Source: Burkholderiales bacterium (GTDB taxonomy: Bacteria > Pseudomonadota > Gammaproteobacteria > Burkholderiales > Burkholderiaceae_C). From it: 8,210 nucleotides of DNA. A program made the position numbers and the translations under genes. A model generated the notes under the pieces. That model was not told the DNA's origin. It saw nothing but the letters and a program-made list of their open reading frames with translations, and ran no database searches. Below are positions 1-5,509 of the stretch, one piece after another; position 1 is the first letter of the stretch, and every line of letters starts with the position of its first letter. The stretch is from contig CANFYD010000142.1 in the NCBI GenBank assembly GCA_947450745.1, forward strand, positions 1-8,210, in the 5' to 3' direction.

Positions 1-180
1 CAACGCGGCCGCGTCGCGGTCCACCCCGGTGACTTGCAGGCCTGAAGCCGCCAAGTGGCGCAAGTTGCGGCCCGAGCCGCAAGCCAAGTCCAGCGCGGTG
101 CTGCCGGGGCGCAAGCCTTGTTGCCAGCGCAGCAGCCCGGGGGAGGGCGCGGGCAGTTCAGATACCGATGGTGCAATCAT
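1..180 (-). CDS. SAM-dependent methyltransferase, N-terminal part (cut by window edge)
   Basis: Only the first 60 codons lie in the window; the frame is open to base 1. The visible protein has a short Pro/Ser-rich start, then the class I methyltransferase signature: motif I LDLACGSGRNLRHLA at residues 30-44, the glycine-rich loop that holds S-adenosylmethionine. The segment VTGVDRD follows at 50-56; Asp54 is at the end of beta-2, where the SAM ribose is normally bound. The protein is therefore a Rossmann-fold methyltransferase; its substrate cannot be told from this fragment. The ATG at 180-178 shares its A with the TGA stop of the upstream 39-codon gene (TGATG), so it is probably translated by reinitiation. 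A weak AGGG lies about 10 nt upstream. It is the third gene of a minus-strand unit with the MFS transporter. Confidence 0.85.
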   Translation of the reverse strand, partial: MIAPSVSELPAPSPGLLRWQQGLRPGSTALDLACGSGRNLRHLAASGLQVTGVDRDAAAL

Positions 181-299
181 CAAAAGCAGGCCCTGATTTG
201 TTCAGACAGATTCATCATCAACGCCGGTTGCGTGTAGCTGAGAAAGACCAGCCCCAGCAGCGCCAGCGCGCAGGTCCAGATCAGCAGGCGCTTGAGCAT
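180..299 (-). CDS. 39-residue single-span membrane microprotein of unknown function
   Basis: This short gene encodes a 39-residue protein starting MLKRLLIW. Basic residues (Lys3, Arg4) precede one hydrophobic segment of about 17 residues (5-21). A short soluble tail follows, ending IRACF. It reads as a single transmembrane helix, probably with the N terminus inside. The ATG at 299 has a good Shine-Dalgarno, GAGG at 311-308, eight bases upstream and overlapping the MFS stop codon. The longer frame starting at 365 would overlap the MFS gene and lacks such a site. The stop overlaps the methyltransferase ATG by one base. From memory, similar tiny proteins ending in a W/R-A-C-F motif occur in other Burkholderiales next to methyltransferase genes, but I cannot confirm this here. 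Function unknown. Confidence 0.7.
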   Translation of the reverse strand: MLKRLLIWTCALALLGLVFLSYTQPALMMNLSEQIRACF

Positions 300-309
300 G
301 TTGCGAGCC

Positions 310-1551
310 TCATGCCGGTTGCGATTGCGGCAGTGGAAGCGGGGTGCGGCTGATCGCACCCTCACGAACCGGCAAATTGACCAGCGCCGCCATCACACCC
401 AAGCCCACGGCCAGCCACCAGACGACGTTGTAGCTGCCGCTGGCGTCATACAACTTGCCGCCCAGCCAGACGCCCATGAAGCTGCCGACCTGGTGGCTCA
501 GGAAGACAAAGCCGCCCAGCATCGACATGTGCTGGATACCGAAGATCTGCACCATCAGCGCATTCGTCGGCGGCACGGTGGACAACCACAGCACGCCCAT
601 CGCGGCAGAGAAGATGTAGACCGACATCGGCGTCAGCGGCACGGTCAGAAAAGTCACGATGGCGACCGAGCGCAGCGAGTAAATGGTCGACAAGATGTAG
701 CGCTTGGGCATGCGCTGCCCCAGGCTGCCGGCTGCATAGGTGCCGAACACATTGAACAGGCCGATCAAGGCCAGCGCGTAGGTTGCCACTTGCGGGCTCA
801 AGCCGTTGTCTTTCAAATAGCTGGGCATGTGCACGCCGATGAAGACGACCTGGAAGCCGCAAACAAAATAGCCGGCCATCAAGAGCTGAAAGCTGCGGTA
901 GCCAAAGGCCTCGCGCAAGGCTTGGCCAATGCTCTGGTGGTGGGCGTGGACCGGGCGGGCGCTGAGCGGCTCGCGCAGGCCGAAGGCCAGCGGCAGGATG
1001 ATCAGCGCCATGCAGGCCAGCGCAAACAGCGCGTTTTGCCAACCGGTCGAAACGATCAGCCAGTTTTCCACCGGCACCATCAGGAACTGCCCGAACGAGC
1101 CGGCCGCTGCTGCCACACCCATCGCCCAGGAGCGTTTTTCAGGCGCCACATTGCGGCCGATCACGCCGTAGATCACCGCATACGTGGTGCCCGACTGCGC
1201 AATGCCGATCAGCAGCCCGGCGCTGCCGGTGAAGGCCAGGCCGGAGGTGGACAGCGCCATCAGCACCAGCCCCAGCGCATACAAGATGCCGCCAACGATG
1301 AGCACGCGAAACGGCCCAAAGCGGTCGGCCAACATGCCGGCAAACGGCCCGGCAATGCCCCACGAGATGTTCTGGATGGCGAGCGCAAAGGCGAAGGTTT
1401 CACGCGTCCAGCCTCGGTCCATCGTGATCGGTTGCAGCCACAGGCCAAAGCCGTGGCGTATGCCCATGGACACGGTGACGATCATGGCGCCGCACAGCAG
1501 CACCTGGAACATGGACAGCGGCGCGGGCTGGCCTTTGGGGGGCGAATTCAT
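310..1551 (-). CDS. MFS transporter (monocarboxylate/oxalate-formate-like group)
   Basis: This is a 413-residue polytopic inner-membrane protein of normal major facilitator length. Hydrophobic segments run through the whole protein in two halves, split by a polar, His-containing loop at about residues 192-215 (GLREPLSARPVHAHHQS). The loop between helices 2 and 3 carries an MFS motif A variant, GMLADRFGPFRV at 72-83. The early stretch GIRHGFGLWLQPI followed by RGWTRETF is typical of the OFA/monocarboxylate-porter branch, which suggests transport of small carboxylates. The substrate is inferred only from family resemblance. The ATG at 1551 has no clear Shine-Dalgarno. Met14 (codon at 1512) is an alternative start just before helix 1, also without a clear ribosome site. 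The gene is divergent from parE and is followed after 10 nt by the membrane microprotein. Confidence 0.9.
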   Translation of the reverse strand: MNSPPKGQPAPLSMFQVLLCGAMIVTVSMGIRHGFGLWLQPITMDRGWTRETFAFALAIQNISWGIAGPFAGMLADRFGPFRVLIVGGILYALGLVLMALSTSGLAFTGSAGLLIGIAQSGTTYAVIYGVIGRNVAPEKRSWAMGVAAAAGSFGQFLMVPVENWLIVSTGWQNALFALACMALIILPLAFGLREPLSARPVHAHHQSIGQALREAFGYRSFQLLMAGYFVCGFQVVFIGVHMPSYLKDNGLSPQVATYALALIGLFNVFGTYAAGSLGQRMPKRYILSTIYSLRSVAIVTFLTVPLTPMSVYIFSAAMGVLWLSTVPPTNALMVQIFGIQHMSMLGGFVFLSHQVGSFMGVWLGGKLYDASGSYNVVWWLAVGLGVMAALVNLPVREGAISRTPLPLPQSQPA

Positions 1552-1584
1552 GTGCGCACTGTATCGAAACCCTGGGCGACGACG

Positions 1585-1606
1585 GTCGCGGGCGTGACGA
1601 CGCGAC
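1585..1606. promoter_or_regulatory. Perfect 6-bp dyad GTCGCG-N10-CGCGAC, candidate operator
   Basis: The arms GTCGCG (1585-1590) and CGCGAC (1601-1606) are exact inverted repeats separated by 10 bases. They lie 34 to 55 bases upstream of the MFS start codon. The 16-bp arm spacing would suit a dimeric helix-turn-helix regulator, or the site could form a hairpin in the MFS leader. In DNA this GC-rich, such a dyad can arise by chance, and no regulator gene is adjacent. Confidence 0.25.
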
Positions 1607-1652
1607 TCGGCAGCTCGCAGGACTGTTGTTCGCAGAGCGATTTACTTCGGGT

Positions 1653-1672
1653 ACATGGATAAAAACACAGTA
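1653..1672. promoter_or_regulatory. LexA-like box with one damaged half-site
   Basis: Bases 1655-1670 read ATGGATAAAAACACAG. This fits the proteobacterial SOS pattern CTG-N10-CAG except that the first C is A; the right half (ACAGTA) is exact, and the core is A-rich in an otherwise GC-rich region. It lies in the divergent region, 64 bases before the parE ATG and about 100 bases before the MFS ATG. Either it is a weak or decayed LexA site or it is a coincidence. Confidence 0.25.
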
Positions 1673-1721
1673 TTTAACGCGGGTTTTGGGCTTCAGCCCC
1701 GGTCGCTGCGGAACCGACCTC

Positions 1722-1727
1722 TAGAAT
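1722..1727 (+). promoter_or_regulatory. Candidate -10 element (TAGAAT) for parE
   Basis: TAGAAT matches the sigma-70 -10 consensus at five of six positions. No good -35 is seen at 16-18 bases upstream. A short inverted repeat, GGTCG (1701-1705) with CGACC (1715-1719), fills that space instead. Transcription would start near 1734, only a base or two before the parE ATG at 1736, giving a nearly leaderless message. This fits the absence of a Shine-Dalgarno site before parE. Confidence 0.35.
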
Positions 1728-1735
1728 CCCGCCCC

Positions 1736-3745
1736 ATGGCGAGCAAAGCGAATTCACAAATCAACCCCAGCACCCCCGGCAGCTACGGCGAGGCCTCGAT
1801 CCGTGTGCTGAAGGGCTTGGAACCGGTCAAACAGCGGCCGGGCATGTACACCCGCACCGAAAACCCGCTGCACACGATTCAAGAGGTGATCGACAACGCG
1901 GCCGACGAAGCGCTGGCCGGTTTTGGCAAACGCATCGACTTGATCCAGCACACCGATGGCTCGGTCTCGATTGCCGATGACGGGCGCGGCATCCCCTTCG
2001 GCCTGCACCCGGAGGAGGGCGTGTCGGTGGTGGAGATCGTCTTCACCCGCCTGCATGCCGGCGGCAAGTTCGACAAAGGTTCGGGCGGTGCCTACAGCTT
2101 CTCGGGCGGTTTGCACGGCGTCGGTGTCAGCGTGACGAACGCGCTGGCCAAGCGGCTGGAAGTGACGGTCTGGCGTGAGGGCCAAGTGGCCACGCTGGCG
2201 TTCGAGAACGGCGATGTGGTCGAGCCGGTCAGTGTGCGCAAGGCCGACACCTCGGCCAAGGGCGGTGACCGCAAGCAGGGCACCCGCGTGCGCGTCTGGC
2301 CGGACGCCAAATATTTTGAAAGCGCCGACCTGCCCAAGGCCGAGCTGGCGCATTTGCTGCGCAGCAAGGCGGTGCTGATGCCCGGCGTCATCGTGACGCT
2401 GGCGAACGAAAAAACCGGCGACGTGCAAACCTGGTCTTACGAGGGCGGCCTGCGCGACTATCTGACGCAGTCGCTGCATGCCGACCCGCTGATCCCGCTG
2501 TTCGAGGGCGCGCAATACGCCGGGCGGTCCGAGACCGAAAACTTCGCCGAAGGTGAGGGCGCCGCTTGGTGCGTGGCCTTCACCGAAGAAGGCGCGCCGA
2601 TGCGCGAAAGCTATGTGAACCTGATCCCCACGGTGGCCGGCGGAACACATGAGTCGGGCTTGAAGGACGGCCTGTTCGGCGCGATCAAGGGCTTCATCGA
2701 AATGCACAGCCTGCTGCCCAAGGGCGTCAAGCTGATGCCCGACGACGTGTTCTCGCGCGCCAGCTTTGTGCTGTCCGCCAAGGTGCTGGACCCGCAGTTC
2801 CAGGGCCAGACCAAGGAGAGGCTGAACAGCCGCGACGCGCTGCGGCTGGTCTCCACCTACGTCAAGCCGGGGCTGGAGCTGTGGCTGAACCAGCATGTGG
2901 AGTTCGGCAAGAAGCTGGCCGATCTGGTCATCAAGCAGGCCCAAACCCGCCAGCGCGCTTCCATGAAGGTCGAGAAGCGCAAAGGTTCCGGAGTGGCCGT
3001 GCTGCCGGGCAAGTTGACCGATTGCGAAAGCCGCGATCTGCTGCACAACGAGGTCTTTCTGGTCGAAGGAGATTCGGCCGGCGGCTCGGCCAAGATGGGG
3101 CGCAACAAGGAAACGCAGGCGATTCTGCCGCTGCGGGGCAAGGTCTTGAACACCTGGGAAGTCGAGCGCGACCGGCTCTTTGCCAACAATGAGATCCACG
3201 ATATTTCGGTCGCCTTGGGCGTCGACCCGCACGGCAAGAACGATTCGCCCGACCTGTCCGGCCTGCGCTACGGCAAGGTCTGCATCCTGTCGGACGCCGA
3301 TGTGGACGGCTCCCACATCCAGGTGCTGTTGCTGACGTTGTTCTTCCGCCATTTCCCCAAACTGGTGGAGACCGGCCATATTTATGTGGCGCGGCCGCCG
3401 CTGTACCGGGTTGACGCGCTGGCTCGGGGCAAGAAGCCGGCCGCCAAGATTTACGCGCTGGACGAGGGCGAGCTGACCGCCACGCTGGACAAATTGCGCA
3501 AGGAAGGCGCGCGCGAAGGCAGTTGGAGCATCAGTCGCTTCAAAGGCCTGGGCGAGATGAGCGCGCTGCAACTGTGGGACACGACGCTGAACCCGGAAAC
3601 CCGCCGCTTGAGCCAGATCGTTTATGGCCAGTTCGACTTGGGCCAAACCGAGGTGGCGATCAACAAGCTGATGGGCAAGGGCGAGGCCGCTTCGCGCCGC
3701 GAGCTGATGGAAATCCACGGCGATTCGGTTGAAATTGATATCTGA
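1736..3745 (+). CDS. parE: DNA topoisomerase IV subunit B (ATPase subunit)
   Basis: The 669-residue protein is the ATPase/TOPRIM subunit of topoisomerase IV, which with ParC decatenates daughter chromosomes and relaxes supercoils. The GHKL ATPase domain shows EVIDNAADEALAG (50-62; Glu50 general base, Asn54 for magnesium), DDGRGIP (81-87) and the ATP-lid SGGLHGVGVSVTNAL. The TOPRIM domain carries VEGDSAGGSAK with Glu444, then PLRGKVLNTWE, and the DADVD metal site with Asp520, Asp522 and Asp524. The C-terminal SRFKGLGEM motif is present. ParE is chosen over GyrB because the spacing and motifs match the shorter Gram-negative ParE type, without the GyrB insertion, and because parC is nearby. The start at 1736 gives the usual short tail before SYGEASIRVLKGLEPVKQRPGM. 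An in-frame ATG at 1655 would add 27 unlikely residues over regulatory DNA. Its stop lies 10 bases before the first of three tandem ATGs. Confidence 0.97.
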   Translation: MASKANSQINPSTPGSYGEASIRVLKGLEPVKQRPGMYTRTENPLHTIQEVIDNAADEALAGFGKRIDLIQHTDGSVSIADDGRGIPFGLHPEEGVSVVEIVFTRLHAGGKFDKGSGGAYSFSGGLHGVGVSVTNALAKRLEVTVWREGQVATLAFENGDVVEPVSVRKADTSAKGGDRKQGTRVRVWPDAKYFESADLPKAELAHLLRSKAVLMPGVIVTLANEKTGDVQTWSYEGGLRDYLTQSLHADPLIPLFEGAQYAGRSETENFAEGEGAAWCVAFTEEGAPMRESYVNLIPTVAGGTHESGLKDGLFGAIKGFIEMHSLLPKGVKLMPDDVFSRASFVLSAKVLDPQFQGQTKERLNSRDALRLVSTYVKPGLELWLNQHVEFGKKLADLVIKQAQTRQRASMKVEKRKGSGVAVLPGKLTDCESRDLLHNEVFLVEGDSAGGSAKMGRNKETQAILPLRGKVLNTWEVERDRLFANNEIHDISVALGVDPHGKNDSPDLSGLRYGKVCILSDADVDGSHIQVLLLTLFFRHFPKLVETGHIYVARPPLYRVDALARGKKPAAKIYALDEGELTATLDKLRKEGAREGSWSISRFKGLGEMSALQLWDTTLNPETRRLSQIVYGQFDLGQTEVAINKLMGKGEAASRRELMEIHGDSVEIDI

Positions 3746-3752
3746 ACTTGCT

Positions 3753-3785
3753 CGTATGAAAACCGCATGAAAACCGTATGAAGAC
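3753..3785 (+). repeat. Three tandem 11-bp repeats carrying three start codons
   Basis: Three consecutive copies of CGTATGAAAAC occupy 3753-3763, 3764-3774 and 3775-3785. The second and third copies each differ from the first by one base (T to C, and A to G). Each unit holds an ATG. Because 11 is not a multiple of three, the three ATGs lie in three different frames, and only the last opens the amidohydrolase gene. The array lies in the parE/amidohydrolase junction and looks like recent slippage duplication. Confidence 0.9.
3756..3781 (+). promoter_or_regulatory. Cascade of two 4-codon mini-ORFs with ATGA overlaps before the amidohydrolase start
   Basis: The ATG at 3756 reads Met-Lys-Thr-Ala-stop, ending at 3770. 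The ATG at 3767 reads Met-Lys-Thr-Val-stop, ending at 3781. The ATG at 3778 opens the amidohydrolase (Met-Lys-Thr-Ile). Each stop overlaps the next start as ATGA, the classic arrangement for termination-reinitiation. No Shine-Dalgarno is visible before any of the three, so ribosomes ending on parE could be handed down the chain. The layout is seen directly; a translational role is inferred. Confidence 0.45.
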
Positions 3786-4857
3786 TATTTACAACTCGCA
3801 TCACGGTGCCCATGCGGCCACGCATGAATTCTTTCGTGGCCGCCTGGTGCCCGCCTTCGAGATTCCGGCGCGGGCCGACTTCGTCTTGCAAGCGGTGACG
3901 GCGGCCGAGTTGGGGCCTGTGTTGGTGCCGGTCGACCACGGCCTGGCGCCGCTGACGCGTGTGCATGCCGCGCCCTATCTGCACTTTGTCGAAAACGCCT
4001 GGAACGAGTGGCAGGCCTTGGGCGGCGAGGGCGATGCGTTCCCGGCGGTCTGGCCGGTGCGCGGCTTGCGCTCGGATGTGATCCCGACCAGCTTTGCCGC
4101 CCGCATGGGCCTGTATTCGATGGACAGCGGCACGCCGCTGACGGCCGGCAGTTGGGAGGCGGCCTACTGGGGCGCCCAAGCCACGCTGACCGGACTGGAC
4201 CTGCTGCTGGCTGGCGAGCGCTCGGCCTATGTGTTGACGCGCCCGCCCGGCCACCACGCAGCGAGCGATTTCTTTGGCGGGTATTGCTTCATCAACAACG
4301 CAGCAGTGGCGGCGCAAGCGGCGCTGGATGCGGGGCAGATGCAAAGTGCCGGGCAGCTTCTGCCCACTGCGTTGCCCATTCAACGGGTGGCGATTCTGGA
4401 TGTGGACTTCCACCATGGCAACGGCACGCAGGCGATTTTTTATGACCGGGCCGATGTGTTCTACGCCAGCGTGCATGGCGACCCGCAGACCGAGTTCCCG
4501 TTCTTTTTGGGTCATGCGGATGAAGCGGGTGCCGGTGCCGGCTTGGGCTTCAATGCGAACTTCCCGCTGCCGGCCGGTGCCAGCAACGAGGCTTGGTTTG
4601 CTGCGCTGGAGGCGGCGCTGCTGCGGCTGCAGGACTACCAGCCCGACCTGCTGATCGTCTCGCTCGGCGTAGACACTTACATCAACGACCCGATCTCGCA
4701 CTTCTTGCTGGACCTGCCGGAATTCACCCGCCTGGGTCATCGGCTGGCCGCCTTGCGCCTGCCGACGCTGTGGTTGCAAGAGGGCGGCTACGCCACCGAG
4801 GCGCTGGGCCACAACGTGGTGGCGGTGCTGAAGGGATTTCAGGGAGCCTCGGCATGA
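3778..4857 (+). CDS. Histone deacetylase family protein, acetylpolyamine amidohydrolase type
   Basis: The 359-residue protein has the arginase/deacetylase fold and closely resembles bacterial acetylpolyamine amidohydrolases, zinc enzymes that remove acetyl groups from N-acetylputrescine and similar amines. The opening (GRLVPAFEIPARADFVLQAV, from residue 21) and the WEAA segment near 126-129 are typical of that subgroup. Active-site features are complete: RPPGHHA with the His159/His160 pair, the zinc ligands Asp210 and His212 in DVDFHHGNGTQ, the third ligand Asp299 in SLGVDTYINDP, and the transition-state tyrosine Tyr338 in EGGY. About 14 extra residues (187-201) precede the zinc-ligand strand compared with the remembered Mycoplana enzyme. 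No signal peptide is seen, so it is probably cytoplasmic. It lies downstream of parE and overlaps the acetyltransferase by four bases. A protein-lysine deacetylase role cannot be excluded. Confidence 0.9.
   Translation: MKTIYNSHHGAHAATHEFFRGRLVPAFEIPARADFVLQAVTAAELGPVLVPVDHGLAPLTRVHAAPYLHFVENAWNEWQALGGEGDAFPAVWPVRGLRSDVIPTSFAARMGLYSMDSGTPLTAGSWEAAYWGAQATLTGLDLLLAGERSAYVLTRPPGHHAASDFFGGYCFINNAAVAAQAALDAGQMQSAGQLLPTALPIQRVAILDVDFHHGNGTQAIFYDRADVFYASVHGDPQTEFPFFLGHADEAGAGAGLGFNANFPLPAGASNEAWFAALEAALLRLQDYQPDLLIVSLGVDTYINDPISHFLLDLPEFTRLGHRLAALRLPTLWLQEGGYATEALGHNVVAVLKGFQGASA
4841..4846 (+). promoter_or_regulatory. Ribosome binding site of the GNAT gene
   Basis: AGGGAG ends seven bases before the ATG at 4854 and lies inside the last codons of the amidohydrolase. 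It fixes the acetyltransferase start at the ATGA overlap rather than at the far-upstream in-frame ATG at 4593, which would run through the amidohydrolase coding region in another frame. Confidence 0.7.
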
Positions 4858-5399
4858 GCGAGGCCCGCGTCCGCCTGCGGCCGACCATGCTGTCGGATCT
4901 GGACTTTGTCGTCACGGTCGAGCAGGACGCGGCCAACCTGCCCTTCATCACGCCGTGGGAGCGCACCCAGCATGAAGGCGCGGTGCGCTTTCCGGACTTT
5001 CGCCACTTCATCATCGAGGTGGGTGCCAACAACGCGCCGAATCAGCCGCCGGCCGGCTTCGTGATTTTTCAGGGTTGCCGCAACCCGCATGGGTCTGTCG
5101 AGCTCAAACGCATCGTGCTGGCACCGAAAGGCCTGGGGCTGGGCCGCGCGGCGGTGCGCTTGCTGAAAAAGATGGCCTTCACCCAACTGCACGCCCACCG
5201 CTTCTGGCTGGACGTGAAGGCGCTCAATACGCGAGCCCTAAAGCTTTATGCCAGCGAAGGCTTTGTCGAGGAAGGCCGTTTGCGCGAAAGCGTGCGCATC
5301 CGCATGGCCGGTGCCGACGGCTACGACAGCTTGATCGTCATGTCCATGCTGGACCGCGAGTACCAAGCCCGGCTGGCGCTGGGCGACGAAGGCGTTTGA
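4854..5399 (+). CDS. GNAT family N-acetyltransferase (RimJ/RimL-like)
   Basis: The 181-residue protein is of normal length for a single-domain GNAT enzyme, which moves acetyl from acetyl-CoA to an amine. The start MSEARVRLRPTMLSDLDFV is the usual beta-1/alpha-1 'LRP..SD' opening. The acetyl-CoA pyrophosphate loop, a Q/RxxGxG/A-type motif A, is PKGLGLGRAA at 91-100, preceded by ELKRIVL (83-89) on beta-4. The C-terminal NTRALKLYASEGFVEEG (125-141) is the conserved alpha-4/beta-6 region. The protein most resembles RimJ/RimL-type acetyltransferases, which act on protein N-termini or small amines. The acceptor cannot be read from sequence. It overlaps the deacetylase stop by four bases (ATGA) and has its own good ribosome site, so the two opposing acetyl enzymes are probably made together. 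About 110 bases separate it from parC. Confidence 0.88.
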   Translation: MSEARVRLRPTMLSDLDFVVTVEQDAANLPFITPWERTQHEGAVRFPDFRHFIIEVGANNAPNQPPAGFVIFQGCRNPHGSVELKRIVLAPKGLGLGRAAVRLLKKMAFTQLHAHRFWLDVKALNTRALKLYASEGFVEEGRLRESVRIRMAGADGYDSLIVMSMLDREYQARLALGDEGV

Positions 5400-5430
5400 G
5401 CTCGGCTGGAGCGCTTGCAGATGACCCCAA

Positions 5431-5456
5431 ACCGCGCTCGAGACGAGTGAGCCGGT
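5431..5456 (+). other. Bulged hairpin between the GNAT gene and parC
   Basis: ACCG (5431-5434) pairs with CGGT (5453-5456) and GCTC (5436-5439) with GAGC (5449-5452). This gives eight base pairs with one bulged C and a 9-base loop. The nearest T-run (TTTTT, 5481-5485) is 25 bases away, so it is not a normal intrinsic terminator. It could be an RNA-stability or attenuation structure in the parC leader, or chance. Confidence 0.25.
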
Positions 5457-5509
5457 GGCGCGGGACGGCGGACTGCCAAGTTTTTAGATATTGAGTGTTG
5501 ACTAGACAA

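Noticed and set aside
292..1662. A 456-codon plus-strand frame opposite the MFS gene
   Set aside because: The product is His/Gln/Arg-rich without hydrophobic or domain pattern, while the minus strand gives a coherent membrane transporter.
1655..1735. In-frame upstream ATG for parE adding 27 residues
   Set aside because: The added residues do not resemble ParE N-termini and overlap likely regulatory DNA; Met at 1736 gives the expected start.
1754..3718. A 654-codon open frame on the minus strand, opposite parE
   Set aside because: Same antisense artefact; no recognisable domain, and parE covers the region with full catalytic motifs.
3622..4812. A 396-codon minus-strand frame opposite the end of parE and the deacetylase
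   Set aside because: It spans two genes on the other strand and has no domain-like sequence.
4593..4853. Upstream extension of the GNAT gene to an in-frame ATG at 4593
   Set aside because: The extension is read through the deacetylase in another frame and has Ala/Gly/Arg-rich composition; the ATG at 4854 has a good ribosome site and begins the GNAT fold.
5495..5509. GTG start for parC five codons upstream
   Set aside because: It has no ribosome site advantage, and the ATG at 5510 gives a usual ParC-like opening (MNEQSDLF). It cannot be fully excluded.
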